NCBI RefSeq assembly: GCF_018728565.1
Contig: NZ_JACSOI010000004.1
Coordinates: forward strand, 248,001-312,000
Length of the DNA stretch: 64,000 nucleotides
Direction: 5' to 3'
From: Zobellia russellii
GTDB taxonomy: Bacteria; Bacteroidota; Bacteroidia; Flavobacteriales; Flavobacteriaceae
The stretch's first letter is position 1. The number at the start of each line of letters is the position of its first letter. Below the pieces are notes generated by a model. It did not search any database. It was not told the DNA's origin and worked only from the letters and a program-made list of their open reading frames with translations. Positions 15,748 to 25,009 of the stretch are shown piece by piece. Position numbers and translations under genes: made by a program.

Positions 15748-17507
15748 TGTACGGAACTGGAAGTCACTTTTTTGACCTTAGGCCTAAGGGTAGGGGCCGG
15801 AGCTTTGTTGTTGGCAGGGGGGATATTGTTTACCGGGTCATTGGAATTACCGGAACGTTCCGCCTCTTCGGCATCAATATCTATAGGATTTTCTATACCT
15901 CTTATGATGGGGAGGACAACGTTGTTGTCATCTTCATCAAAAATATCATCTTTTGTTACTATACGTTCATCACCACGCCAAATGAAACCTTTTAGTTTCC
16001 TGCTTTCAACAGGGAGTTCCGTTTCTGGAAAAATATCGCCATCGGGCTCTATGAAAAACGTAAGGTCTTCCACATCGTTATTGGCCATTACAATATTTAT
16101 CTTGCTGCAAATGGTCTTGTCTATACCTATAAGCTCTTCATCATCATTGTACATATAATAAATAACTTCGGTATTCTTTACCAAGTCTATGTATTTAAGC
16201 TCGTTGTCTACAAATTTACCAAATAGGTCTTTGCCTTTGGCTTGGTTGTAGCCGGTCATACTTATACTATCCAACGAGATAATAAAAGCATTTTCCAATA
16301 CTTTGAGCGAGTCTAATTTTTCTGTTTCCAAGTTGGATATCAGGTGAATGCTGTCTCCCGTCATTTGATTATCACCGTTCCATAAAACCGGATTTCGTAT
16401 CAATTGGGTAATTCCTGTTTTCTCCGAAGAATGAATGGAATCGCATTTTCCGCTTAAATCGGTTTTGTAGAATTTTGCGTTCCTAAAGGCACGTAGTATC
16501 CTGTTTTCGGGTTTTCCGGTAATCATTAAGGTATCTCCGTGCATATAGAGTGAATCCTGCTCCACAAGACTAATTGAGACAGCCCGTTTTGTAGCAAATA
16601 CAGAATCCTTTGCCTTAAAGACCTCGGCATAGTGCGCACGGATAATTCCGTTATTCACCGTATCCGTTACTATAATATTATTGGTAGCAGAGGCAAATTC
16701 TGTGGCTTTATCAAAATAAACACTGTCCCCTTCAATAATACGGTTGTTGTAGTCTATACGGGTGTTTTTTATCCCGTAGCCACTTTCAATTTTAGTGTCG
16801 TAGAAGCCACGTTCGCAATAGATTTTATAGGTTTCTCCGGTTATGGTAGAAGGGCCGTACATGTATGCGTTCTTGGAGGTAGTATAGTAGTCCAGTTGCT
16901 CGGAATCCACAATATACTGTGGATTGTCTATATGTACACTGTCTAGAAACTGATACTTATCCAATTCCATGAAATAGCGACCAATTTCACTGGTAAGCGT
17001 GTTGGTTGAATCTACAATGGTTCCGAAACTGTTGTAGTAAGCTTCTTGTTTCTCACGGTCTAGATATAATGTATCTGTCCTAAGTGTTACTTTGCTACTC
17101 TTCTGGTCAGTCTCTAAAAGAACGCTTTCAAAGGCTTTGGCCAATTTGGTTTCTCCGTCATAATTAATTTTACCACTGGTCATTTCTAGGGAATCCCCTT
17201 GTTGCAAGCGCACATTGCCCAGAGCACGTAAACGGTTTTCTTTTTGGTAATATATGGCAATATCGCACCAGAGGTCTGCTCCTTGGTGTTCAAATTGTAC
17301 TTGTTTGTCATCCTTGCTAAAGATAGAGGCACCGGGAAATTGGGCTTCGTTTTTAGTGAAGTTGGCACCGTAAACAATATTAATCTGTTTACTCTGTGTG
17401 GTATCCTTAGAGGAAGTCTTTTCCTCTTGTGCATGGCCTATAAGAGTTGCGCCAAGGAAGAACAAAAAAATGCGGAGTAGGTTCAATGCTATCTGAATTT
17501 TGCCCAA
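15744..17507 (-). CDS. OstA/LptA-like LPS transport protein
   Basis: This is a periplasmic, repetitive beta-rich protein with the OstA-like domain (about residues 25-250) that in LptA and LptD carries lipopolysaccharide to the outer membrane. Repeats of the type LRALGNVRLQQGDSLEMTSG and ARNN-like strands can be seen. A proline- and lysine-rich tail ends the protein. I chose the TTG at 17507 because it gives a normal signal peptide (GKIQIALNLLRIFLFFLGATLIGHAQ); the frame is open to a GTG at 17594, but that adds about 29 residues that do not look like a signal. A 13-base inverted repeat then lies in the leader. It shares a coupled overlap with the aminotransferase downstream and follows purA. 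Confidence 0.8.
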   Translation of the reverse strand: MGKIQIALNLLRIFLFFLGATLIGHAQEEKTSSKDTTQSKQINIVYGANFTKNEAQFPGASIFSKDDKQVQFEHQGADLWCDIAIYYQKENRLRALGNVRLQQGDSLEMTSGKINYDGETKLAKAFESVLLETDQKSSKVTLRTDTLYLDREKQEAYYNSFGTIVDSTNTLTSEIGRYFMELDKYQFLDSVHIDNPQYIVDSEQLDYYTTSKNAYMYGPSTITGETYKIYCERGFYDTKIESGYGIKNTRIDYNNRIIEGDSVYFDKATEFASATNNIIVTDTVNNGIIRAHYAEVFKAKDSVFATKRAVSISLVEQDSLYMHGDTLMITGKPENRILRAFRNAKFYKTDLSGKCDSIHSSEKTGITQLIRNPVLWNGDNQMTGDSIHLISNLETEKLDSLKVLENAFIISLDSISMTGYNQAKGKDLFGKFVDNELKYIDLVKNTEVIYYMYNDDEELIGIDKTICSKINIVMANNDVEDLTFFIEPDGDIFPETELPVESRKLKGFIWRGDERIVTKDDIFDEDDNNVVLPIIRGIENPIDIDAEEAERSGNSNDPVNNIPPANNKAPAPTLRPKVKKVTSSSVQ

Positions 17508-17535
17508 AAGTAGGTTTTTTTTAAAGGAAGCAATA

Positions 17536-17606
17536 TAGTTTAGGATAGATTTAGGAGGTTTACAGAACGCACTGAAATCTGTAAGTATCCACACTATCCT
17601 AAACTA
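17536..17606 (-). repeat. 13-bp inverted repeat in the OstA leader
   Basis: The arms TAGTTTAGGATAG (17536-17548) and CTATCCTAAACTA (17594-17606) are perfect reverse complements separated by 45 bases. They lie between purA's stop and the likely OstA start, so an mRNA hairpin could form upstream of the start codon. An alternative GTG start falls inside the distal arm. Confidence 0.5.
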
Positions 17607-17650
17607 CATATCGAAAAATGTATATTTCGAAGCTCTTCTGTAACCTTTGA

Positions 17651-18922
17651 TTATCTGTGTATAGTCTGCGTACGGTCAGGCCCTACGGAAACTATTTTAA
17701 TAGGCACTTCAAGTTCTTTTTCCAAGAAATTGATGTATTCCTGTAACGATGCAGGTAGCTGATCGGCGCTGCTCATTTTTGTAAGGTCTTCTTTCCAACC
17801 TTTCATTTCCGAGTAAACTGGCGTTACATTCTCCGCTTCGATATTAAACGGAAGGTGCTCTATTTTCTCACCTTTGTAATTGTAGGCGGTACATACTTTT
17901 ATGGTATCAAATCCACTTAAAACATCGGCTTTCATCATCATCAATTCGGTAACACCGTTAATGATTACAGCATATTTTAAAGCAACAAGGTCTAACCAGC
18001 CACATCTTCTAGGGCGGCCCGTGGTAGCACCAAATTCATTACCCACGCGGGCCATGGTCTCACCGTCCTCATCAAAAAGTTCAGTGGGAAAAGGGCCGCT
18101 ACCAACTCGGGTAGTATAGGCCTTAAAAATACCTTTTACATCGCCAATTTGGTTTGGAGCAACTCCAAGACCGGTACAGGCACCTGCAGCCGTGGTATTA
18201 CTGGATGTTACAAAAGGATAAGTTCCAAAGTCAATATCCAATAAAGAACCTTGCGCGCCTTCTGCCAATATTTTCTTTCCGCTTTTTTGAGCTTGGTACA
18301 GATATTCCTCACTGTCAATAAAAGTCAGCTCTTTCAATTCGGCAACAGACTCAAAGAAGTCTTTTTCCAATTCTGCCAAATCATACTGTATATCTACATT
18401 GTAATAAGCGATCATGGCTTCGTGCTTGTTGGCCAGATTGCGGTATTTTTCTTTCCAATCGGACATTTCAAGATCACCGATACGCATACCGTTACGGCCT
18501 GTCTTGTCCATATAAGTTGGGCCTATTCCCTTTAGGGTAGAACCAATTTTCGCTTTTCCTTTAGATGCTTCCGAAGCCGCATCCAACAAGCGGTGCGTAG
18601 GCAATATTAGGTGTGCTTTTCTTGAGATGAACAATTTGGACTTTATGTCTAAATTGAACTTTTTTAATGCGTCTAATTCTTTTTTGAAGATTACCGGGTC
18701 TATAACTACCCCGTTACCAACAATATTTAAGGCATTTTTGTGAAAAATTCCCGAAGGTATCGTGTGCAATACGTGTTTTATGCCATCAAACTCCAATGTA
18801 TGCCCTGCGTTTGGGCCTCCTTGAAATCTAGCGATGATGTCATAATCTGTTGTAAGTACATCAACAATTTTTCCTTTTCCTTCGTCTCCCCACTGTAATC
18901 CTAACAATAAATCTACTGCCAT
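17651..18922 (-). CDS. purA: adenylosuccinate synthase
   Basis: PurA joins IMP and aspartate using GTP, the first committed step to AMP. The phosphate loop GLQWGDEGKGK contains the catalytic Asp13, and the catalytic His41 is in GGPNAGHT. Further family blocks are IGSTLKGIGPTYMDK, AEGAQGSLLDIDFGTYPFVTSSNT and TTGRPRRCGWLDLVALK. The 423-residue length is normal. It lies 12 bases downstream of the Fur-family gene, so the two form one operon with relA/spoT upstream. Confidence 0.97.
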   Translation of the reverse strand: MAVDLLLGLQWGDEGKGKIVDVLTTDYDIIARFQGGPNAGHTLEFDGIKHVLHTIPSGIFHKNALNIVGNGVVIDPVIFKKELDALKKFNLDIKSKLFISRKAHLILPTHRLLDAASEASKGKAKIGSTLKGIGPTYMDKTGRNGMRIGDLEMSDWKEKYRNLANKHEAMIAYYNVDIQYDLAELEKDFFESVAELKELTFIDSEEYLYQAQKSGKKILAEGAQGSLLDIDFGTYPFVTSSNTTAAGACTGLGVAPNQIGDVKGIFKAYTTRVGSGPFPTELFDEDGETMARVGNEFGATTGRPRRCGWLDLVALKYAVIINGVTELMMMKADVLSGFDTIKVCTAYNYKGEKIEHLPFNIEAENVTPVYSEMKGWKEDLTKMSSADQLPASLQEYINFLEKELEVPIKIVSVGPDRTQTIHR

Positions 18923-18934
18923 TTAAAATTTTGG

Positions 18935-19390
18935 TTAGCTGTTCGTGTTTTCGTTTTTATTTCGAGTACCATAAAAATAAAGGGAGTGTGTATTGATTTT
19001 GATATCAAAAACTTCCTCAATGGTTTTCTTTATAGATTGAATACGAGGATCACAAAATTCCATTACCTCACCGGTATCGGTTAAAATAACATGATCATGT
19101 TGGCGATCAAAATATGATTTCTCGTATTGTGCCTGGTTTTTGCCAAATTGATGTTTGCGAACCAGTTTACACTCCAATAAAAGTTCTATAGTGTTATAGA
19201 GTGTAGCACGACTTACCCTGTAGTTCTTGTTCTTCATGTTTATGTACAGCGATTCAATGTCAAAATGATCTTCGCTATCATAAATTTCTTGAAGTATGGC
19301 ATAGCGTTCGGGTGTTTTTCTATGCCCATTTTCTTCTAAAAAAGTGGTGAAAACGTTTTTTACGATTTCTTGATTTTTGTTGGCTGCCAT
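18935..19390 (-). CDS. Fur-family transcriptional regulator
   Basis: This 151-residue protein has the winged-helix domain of the Fur/PerR/Zur family (about residues 10-85, including [16 protein letters not shown]) and a dimerisation domain with the HDHVIL metal motif. The two CxxC pairs that hold structural zinc in classical Fur are absent: [12 protein letters not shown] stands where DCG is usual, and the C-terminus has no cysteine. The ATG at 19390 is preferred over an in-frame TTG seven codons upstream. A TACCTTTG element lies 25 bases before it. Location between relA/spoT and purA suggests a role tied to growth control rather than a dedicated iron locus, but its metal and targets are unknown. 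Confidence 0.85.
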   Translation of the reverse strand: MAANKNQEIVKNVFTTFLEENGHRKTPERYAILQEIYDSEDHFDIESLYINMKNKNYRVSRATLYNTIELLLECKLVRKHQFGKNQAQYEKSYFDRQHDHVILTDTGEVMEFCDPRIQSIKKTIEEVFDIKINTHSLYFYGTRNKNENTNS

Positions 19391-19415
19391 AACTAGGGTT
19401 ATATTCGTCAATCCG

Positions 19416-19423
19416 CAAAGGTA
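19416..19423 (-). promoter_or_regulatory. -7 element before the Fur-family gene
   Basis: Minus-strand TACCTTTG matches TAnnTTTG and lies 25 bases before the ATG. A matching -33 TTG was not found, so the call is moderate. Confidence 0.4.
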
Positions 19424-19445
19424 CGGTTATATTTTAATTACGATT

Positions 19446-21650
19446 CTAAATTCTTGTGACTTTATCTATTCCGTTAATTTTCTTCAGATTTGCCATCAAT
19501 TTTTTTAGAATACCATTATTTTTAACAACTACGGTAATGGTGCCCTTAAATGTACCGCCATCCGTACTAAAGTTAAGGTTGCGGATGTTTACGTGCATAT
19601 TGTCCGATATAACCTCGGTAATCTCACTTACCAAACCTAAGTTGTCAATTCCCGTAAGGCGTATTTCAGATAGGAATTCTTCTTGGCTGGAATCTATCCA
19701 TTTGGCACTAATAATGCGGTATGCGTAGTTAGACTGTAATTGTATGGCATTGGGGCAGTTCTTTTTATGCACCTTAATACCTTCGTTTACACTTACGAAA
19801 CCAAATACTTCATCCCCGGGAATGGGATTACAACATTGCGAAAGTTTGTACTCCAGTTTCTCTTCTTCTTTGCCAAATACAAGAACATCGTATTTGGAAG
19901 TAATCTCTTCTTTTTGGACTTCCAACGGATTGGGGTTCCTTCTCATTTTGTTTTTGAAGAAACTTATAAAGGCGTTGGAGTAGGAAGACGAAAAGTCTTT
20001 GAGCATTTGGTTGTCTATAGATCCAATGCCTACCCGGTAAAAGAGATCCAGACTGGTTTTTAGCTTAAAGAAAGTTACCATTTTGTTGATGGAATCTTCA
20101 TTAAGCGTAACTTTCTGGGATTTTAACTTTCTTCGGAGAATTTCTTTGCCTTCTTCAGCAACCGATTTTTTCTCTTCCCGTAAAGAGGATTTTATTTTGG
20201 CCCTTGCTCTAGCGGTTGTAGCATAGTCCAACCAGTTTTGGTTGGGTTTTGCCTGTTCTGAGGTAATTATTTCTACTTGGTCTCCGCTATGAAGTGTAGT
20301 GTTCAGTGGAACAAGCTTTCCGTTTACTTTTGATCCTCGCGTGCGCATCCCCACTTCTGTATGGATATTAAAGGCAAAATCCAATGGGGTAGCCCCTTTG
20401 GGTAATGATTTTAGTTCGCCCTTAGGGGTAAAGACAAAGATTTCCTTGGCATACAAGTTCAGTTTAAATTCCTCAACAAAGTCTACCGCATTGGTGTTGG
20501 CGTTCTCAAGCGCCTCTTGTAAACGGTTAAGCCAGACTTCAATACCCTGTTCTTTCTGGTCGCCATGCTTATATTTAAAATGTGCGGCATACCCTTTTTC
20601 CGCAATTTCATGCATACGTTCACTACGGATCTGAACTTCTACCCAACGTCCTTTTGGCCCCATTACGGTAATATGTAGGGCTTCATATCCTGTGGATTTA
20701 GGCGAAGAAATCCAATCCCGAAGCCGCACAGGGTTGGGGGTAAAGTGATCGGTTACGATGGAGTAGATTTTCCAGGCCAGGAATTTTTCGTTCTGCCGAT
20801 CCGATTTATAAATAATGCGAATGGCAAATTTGTCATATATCTCCTCAAAAGAAACATTCTGGGCTTTCATCTTTCGCCTAATGGAGAAAATGGATTTCAT
20901 CCTGCCCTTAATGTAGTAGTTAAGTCCCTCTTCTTTTAAAGATTTATCTATAACTCCCGAAAAAGCATCTATATAAGCCTGTTGGTCTTCTTTGGATTCC
21001 TCGATCTTACCCTTAATACCGTTATAAACATTAGGTTCGGTATACTTTAAACTGAGGTCTTCCAGGTCTGTTTTAATATTATAAAGCCCAATACGGTGTG
21101 CTAAAGGGGCGTAGATATACAAAGTTTCGGAAGCCATTTGTACCTGCTTATGCTCGGGCATGGCATCCATAGTAAGCATGTTATGGTACCGATCTGCGAT
21201 TTTAATGATAATTACACGAACATCGTCATGAAGGGTGAGCAACATCTTCCGAAAGTTTTCGGCCTGTTGTGAGGTGCTCATATCCTTTTTTAGGTGCGCA
21301 ATTTTGGTAAGACCATCTACGATACGGGCAACGGTTTCACCAAACATCCGTTCAATATCATCCAGTGTGTATTCCGTATCCTCAACCACGTCATGTAGTA
21401 GGGCAGATGCTATGGATGTAGCATCAAGACCAATTTCCGAAGCTACTATTTTTGCCACCGCTATAGGATGGAATATATAGGCTTCGCCGGATTTTCTCCG
21501 TTGGTTTTTATGAGCGTCTACGGCAATTTCAAATGCAGAGCGTATAAGCGTTTTATCATCATCCGATAGGTGTTGATAGCTTATACGTAGCAATTCTTTG
21601 TATTGCTTCGCAATCTCTTTATTTTCCTTTTCTATAGCTTCCTGGGTCAT
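19446..21650 (-). CDS. RelA/SpoT bifunctional (p)ppGpp synthetase/hydrolase
   Basis: This enzyme makes and degrades the alarmone (p)ppGpp. The N-terminal HD hydrolase domain is intact (HPIAVA and HDVVEDTEYT, about residues 50-90). The synthetase domain carries GYEALHITVMGP and EVQIRSERMHEIAEKGYAAHFKYK (about 325-365). A TGS domain (VFTPKGELKSLPKGATPLDFAF) and a C-terminal ACT domain follow, giving the full Rel architecture of about 734 residues. Both activities are therefore expected. The ATG at 21650 is preferred to a TTG seven codons upstream. The Fur-family gene follows after 55 bases. Confidence 0.95.
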   Translation of the reverse strand: MTQEAIEKENKEIAKQYKELLRISYQHLSDDDKTLIRSAFEIAVDAHKNQRRKSGEAYIFHPIAVAKIVASEIGLDATSIASALLHDVVEDTEYTLDDIERMFGETVARIVDGLTKIAHLKKDMSTSQQAENFRKMLLTLHDDVRVIIIKIADRYHNMLTMDAMPEHKQVQMASETLYIYAPLAHRIGLYNIKTDLEDLSLKYTEPNVYNGIKGKIEESKEDQQAYIDAFSGVIDKSLKEEGLNYYIKGRMKSIFSIRRKMKAQNVSFEEIYDKFAIRIIYKSDRQNEKFLAWKIYSIVTDHFTPNPVRLRDWISSPKSTGYEALHITVMGPKGRWVEVQIRSERMHEIAEKGYAAHFKYKHGDQKEQGIEVWLNRLQEALENANTNAVDFVEEFKLNLYAKEIFVFTPKGELKSLPKGATPLDFAFNIHTEVGMRTRGSKVNGKLVPLNTTLHSGDQVEIITSEQAKPNQNWLDYATTARARAKIKSSLREEKKSVAEEGKEILRRKLKSQKVTLNEDSINKMVTFFKLKTSLDLFYRVGIGSIDNQMLKDFSSSYSNAFISFFKNKMRRNPNPLEVQKEEITSKYDVLVFGKEEEKLEYKLSQCCNPIPGDEVFGFVSVNEGIKVHKKNCPNAIQLQSNYAYRIISAKWIDSSQEEFLSEIRLTGIDNLGLVSEITEVISDNMHVNIRNLNFSTDGGTFKGTITVVVKNNGILKKLMANLKKINGIDKVTRI

Positions 21651-21688
21651 ATTCAAATAAAAATAGAACAATCTTGGCAGTCGTACAA

Positions 21689-21721
21689 CAAAAATTATTC
21701 CTCTTTTTAGGCTATGGTCAA
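21689..21721 (-). promoter_or_regulatory. possible promoter of the relA/spoT gene
   Basis: On the minus strand a TTG (21719-21721) is followed after 21 bases by TAATTTTTG (21689-21697). This is one base longer than the TAnnTTTG consensus but has good -33 to -7 spacing. It lies about 40 bases before the ATG. Confidence 0.35.
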
Positions 21722-21753
21722 AGTGTCTTTAATTTTAAATAAGGCTATTGGGG

Positions 21754-22980
21754 TTACCGTTTTAGATTCTGAATCCTGTCCAAAAGAGTAGGGTGGGAAT
21801 AGTGCATAAAAACGAAAGCAGGATGGGGCGTAAGGTTGCTTAAACTGTTTTTGGACAATTTCTTTAATGAGGTGATGAGTGGTAATGCGGCATAGGTGTC
21901 TTTGGCATAATCATCTGCTTGATATTCAAATTTTCGGGAAAAGTGGTTCATGATCAAACCTGTAATTTCCGAAATGGGACTGTATAGGATAGCAAAACCG
22001 ATCAAGGCTGCATGAAAACTAGGTTGAGACACGCCAATAGCTATGGATACCGCCGGATTATTGATGAACAATGACAGTACGAATAGCGTAACACCCGTTA
22101 ACGCCAAAGAAGCGATAAGATTAAAGATAATGTGTTTTTTCTTGTAATGTCCTACTTCATGTGCCAAGACGGCTACGATTTCCTCTTCGTCCAAATCGTT
22201 GATCAAGGTGTCGTACAGTGTAACCCTTTTTTCTTTCCCGAAGCCGGAGAAATAAGCATTGGCTTTTGTAGAGCGTTTGGAACCGTCTATTACAAATATA
22301 TTATTGAGTTCAAAGCCTACGTTTTTTGCAAATGCCTCTATTTTGGTTTTTAAACTACCATTTTCCAGAGGAGTTTGTTTATTGAACATAGGGACAATTA
22401 GTTTGCTGTAGAACAGGTTCATGAAAATTGTAAACACGGCTACAAGCGCCCAAGCGTACACCCAAAAATAAGAGCCCGCTAATTGAAAGAACCAAATAAT
22501 CAATGACAAGATAAGTCCACCTACAATGGCCATCATCAACCATCCTTTTATTTTATCCATAAAGAAGGTGCTCTTTGTGCTTTTATTGAACCCAAATTTT
22601 TCCTCTATTACAAAAGTGGAATAATAGGAGAAGGGTAAGGTGATTATATCGCTTCCTATCATGATAATACCAAAGAACATAAGCGCCATGGGTATGGGTT
22701 GTTCGGTAACCGTTCGTACTATCTGATCGACCCATTCAAATCCTCCAAAAATTAAAAAACCTAAAGTCAAGAGAAATGAAAAGCTAGAGGTTAGCAGTCC
22801 AAAACGGTAATTGGTCTTTTTGTAGGCTTGTGATTTTTTGTATTCGGTTTCGTCAAAAACATCACTGAGCTCATCGGGAACGGGGTCATTGTAGCGTTTG
22901 GCGTTCAGGTAATCCAGAACGGTTTCAATGATAAACTGCAGTACAAGAATGGCTACAATAGTGTAAAACAGAATACTCAT
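21754..22980 (-). CDS. M48 family CAAX-protease-like metallopeptidase
   Basis: This 408-residue membrane zinc peptidase is of the Ste24/HtpX type. The zinc motif HEVGHYKKKH and the third ligand region EYQADDYAKD are both present, with an N-terminal M48 membrane domain of about four or five segments (about residues 1-200) and further segments around the active site. Family members cleave membrane or prenylated proteins and help in membrane protein quality control; bacteria lack prenylated CAAX substrates, so the role here is inferred as quality control. It stands between the TrmH-type gene and relA/spoT on the minus strand. Confidence 0.92.
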   Translation of the reverse strand: MSILFYTIVAILVLQFIIETVLDYLNAKRYNDPVPDELSDVFDETEYKKSQAYKKTNYRFGLLTSSFSFLLTLGFLIFGGFEWVDQIVRTVTEQPIPMALMFFGIIMIGSDIITLPFSYYSTFVIEEKFGFNKSTKSTFFMDKIKGWLMMAIVGGLILSLIIWFFQLAGSYFWVYAWALVAVFTIFMNLFYSKLIVPMFNKQTPLENGSLKTKIEAFAKNVGFELNNIFVIDGSKRSTKANAYFSGFGKEKRVTLYDTLINDLDEEEIVAVLAHEVGHYKKKHIIFNLIASLALTGVTLFVLSLFINNPAVSIAIGVSQPSFHAALIGFAILYSPISEITGLIMNHFSRKFEYQADDYAKDTYAALPLITSLKKLSKNSLSNLTPHPAFVFMHYSHPTLLDRIQNLKR

Positions 22981-23033
22981 ATGTTATCGTTTTTTGAAAA
23001 ATGAAGTTGGCCCGATAGAAGAACAACGGCTTT

Positions 23034-23846
23034 TTATTGAAAATCTCGCTGTCTTTTGGCTTCAAAGATAAGAATAGCTGCGGATACGGATACATTCATG
23101 GAATCTATCTCACCTTGCATAGGTATAATAATGTTCTGTTTAGAACTGTTTAGCCATTCTTGGGAGAGTCCGTCTGCTTCTGTTCCTACAACAATGGCAG
23201 AGCCAGGTTTAAAATTGGTTTTGATATAGTTTTCAGAAGCGGATAGTGCGGCACAATAAATGGCAATGTCCTGATTTTTTAAAAAATCAATTACTTCGGT
23301 AGTGCTGCCCATGGCTATTTTGTTGGTAAATACGCAGCCCACGCTAGAACGAATAATATTAGGGTTATAGAGGTCCGTTCTTGGGTTGGCAATAATAACA
23401 GCATCTAAGTTGGCGGCATCTGCGGTACGTAAGAGTGCACCAATATTTCCAGGTTTCTCAGGAGCTTCGGCCACAAGTATAAGCGGATTCTTATTTGGGA
23501 GTTGCAAATCGCTCAACAAAGTTGTTTTACTTTTAGCAATGGCTAAAATACCTTCGGTGGTCTGTCTATATGCTAATTTCTGGTAGACATCCTTTGTAAC
23601 TTCAATGTATTCGGGTGTTAACGAAGATTCTTCAAAAAGAGCCGTAGTTTCGTTCGTGTCAATTACTTCCGCTTGAAAAAGTACGGTTTCAATTTCATAC
23701 CCTCCTTTTAGCGCCAATTGAATTTCTCGAAATCCCTCTATTATAAAAAGCCCGGATTTCTTACGTTCCCTGGATTTCTCTTTTAGGAGCAGGATTTTTT
23801 TTACCAACGAATTTTGGGCGCTAGAGATTTGCTTAATTTTATGCAT
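23034..23846 (-). CDS. TrmH/SpoU-family RNA 2'-O-methyltransferase
   Basis: This 270-residue protein has an N-terminal substrate-binding domain (about 1-100) and the SPOUT methyltransferase fold. All three motifs are present: NIGALLRTADAANLDAV (motif 1), VVGTEADGLSQEWL (motif 2) and IIPMQGEIDSMNVSVSAAI (motif 3, with Met where Leu is usual). It would methylate a ribose in rRNA or tRNA using S-adenosylmethionine; the target is not readable. The ATG at 23846 starts the typical HKIKQISSAQN beginning; an in-frame start 14 codons upstream is unlikely because a -7 element lies only 4 bases before this ATG. Confidence 0.9.
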   Translation of the reverse strand: MHKIKQISSAQNSLVKKILLLKEKSRERKKSGLFIIEGFREIQLALKGGYEIETVLFQAEVIDTNETTALFEESSLTPEYIEVTKDVYQKLAYRQTTEGILAIAKSKTTLLSDLQLPNKNPLILVAEAPEKPGNIGALLRTADAANLDAVIIANPRTDLYNPNIIRSSVGCVFTNKIAMGSTTEVIDFLKNQDIAIYCAALSASENYIKTNFKPGSAIVVGTEADGLSQEWLNSSKQNIIIPMQGEIDSMNVSVSAAILIFEAKRQRDFQ

Positions 23847-23850
23847 ACGG

Positions 23851-23858
23851 CAAATGTA
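23851..23858 (-). promoter_or_regulatory. -7 element abutting the TrmH-type start codon
   Basis: Minus-strand TACATTTG ends 4 bases before the ATG at 23846. With the usual spacing from this box to the transcription start, the mRNA would begin at or next to the ATG. No TTG is found at -33. Confidence 0.4.
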
Positions 23859-23908
23859 AATAAAAGAGGAATTCTGCGACCTATGCATCTAACACTAAAA
23901 ACAATCAC

Positions 23909-24709
23909 ATGGAACGAATTTTTTCAATTTTATTGGTATTGGGTCTAACCAACTGTAAAGAAGCTCCAAAGGAAAGCAAACCGGCTGAACAGGCAACGAA
24001 AACGGAAATGCCAGTTAAGGAAAATTACTACCCTGAAGCATTAAACAAAGTTTTTGATGCCCACGGGGGATTGGCCGAGTGGAAAAACAAACGAACACTC
24101 AGTTTTGAATTGGTTAAGCCAGATGCTAATGAGAAGCACACGGTGGATTTGTATTCAAGAAAAGATAAAATTGAAATTCCGCCTTCAACTATTGGATTTG
24201 ACGGAAAAGATGCTTGGTTACTAGATGAGCAGAAGGCCTACAAGGGTAACGCTAACATGTACCACAATCTTATGTTCTATTTTTACGCAATGCCCTTTGT
24301 TTTAGCAGATTCGGGTATAAACTACGGAGAGGCGGAAGATTTGGAGTACGAGGGTAAAAAGTACCGGGGAATTCATATAAGCTATAATGGTGGGGTAGGC
24401 GCTTCTTCTAAAGATGACTATTTCTTGTATTACGACCCGGCAACCTACGAAATGGCATGGTTAGGGTATACATTTACTTTTGGAACCAATGAAAAATCGG
24501 ATAAGTTGAGCTTTATTCGTTATAATGATTGGGGTACCTTTAATGGGGTAAAATTGCCAAAATCAATTTCATGGTACACCAATGAGGGAAGGACTATTGG
24601 GGAAGTTAGGAATACAGCCCAGTTTAGCAATATTTCATTGGAGGAAGCATCAAAACCTGATGCATTTTATGCCGTTCCCGAAAATGCAAAAGTCATCTTA
24701 AATCCCTAA
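23909..24709 (+). CDS. DUF6503-family lipoprotein
   Basis: This 266-residue protein has a short lipoprotein signal ending LGLTNC, so it would be lipid-anchored through Cys16. The rest resembles the DUF6503 family, which is common in flavobacteria, with an early FDAHGGLAEWKNKRTLSFEL motif (split here by reading) and a beta-rich body ending in an FYAVPEN motif, reminiscent of LolA/LolB-like folds. The function is unknown. It is divergent from the TrmH-type gene and ends 48 bases before moaD, but is probably not part of the cofactor operon. Confidence 0.8.
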   Translation: MERIFSILLVLGLTNCKEAPKESKPAEQATKTEMPVKENYYPEALNKVFDAHGGLAEWKNKRTLSFELVKPDANEKHTVDLYSRKDKIEIPPSTIGFDGKDAWLLDEQKAYKGNANMYHNLMFYFYAMPFVLADSGINYGEAEDLEYEGKKYRGIHISYNGGVGASSKDDYFLYYDPATYEMAWLGYTFTFGTNEKSDKLSFIRYNDWGTFNGVKLPKSISWYTNEGRTIGEVRNTAQFSNISLEEASKPDAFYAVPENAKVILNP

Positions 24710-24735
24710 AATTTCTTATTTTTTTAAGTACCTTG

Positions 24736-24743
24736 TATCTTTA
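24736..24743 (+). promoter_or_regulatory. possible -7 element for the molybdenum-cofactor operon
   Basis: TATCTTTA differs from TAnnTTTG only at the last base and lies 14 bases before the moaD ATG. No TTG occurs at the -33 position, so this is a weak call. Confidence 0.3.
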
Positions 24744-24757
24744 AATTTTATTTGGAT

Positions 24758-25000
24758 ATGGAGGTATTGTTATTCGGCATTGCCAAAGATATAGTAGGTA
24801 AGTCATCTTTCCGTTTTGCGGAAGGTGACGAGGTGCCTAAATCTGTTTTGGAATTGAAACAGAAATTAAAGAACAGCTTCCCGGATTTCGGGAAGCTTTC
24901 TTCTTTAGCGGTAGCCGTGAACAGCGAGTATGCGGAAGATAGTGAAAGTCTGAATCAAGGAGATGAAATTGCTATAATACCACCGGTAAGTGGTGGTTGA
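24758..25000 (+). CDS. moaD: molybdopterin synthase small subunit (MoaD)
   Basis: MoaD is an 80-residue ubiquitin-fold sulfur carrier whose C-terminal Gly-Gly (PPVSGG) is adenylated by MoeB and then thiocarboxylated to give sulfur to molybdopterin. The protein starts MEVLLFGIAKDIVG and contains the usual LKQKLKNSFP helix. The ATG at 24758 is preferred over a TTG two codons earlier. It is the first gene of a six-gene cofactor cluster and is 9 bases from moaE, its partner subunit. Confidence 0.93.
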   Translation: MEVLLFGIAKDIVGKSSFRFAEGDEVPKSVLELKQKLKNSFPDFGKLSSLAVAVNSEYAEDSESLNQGDEIAIIPPVSGG

Positions 25001-25009
25001 TTTTGATAT

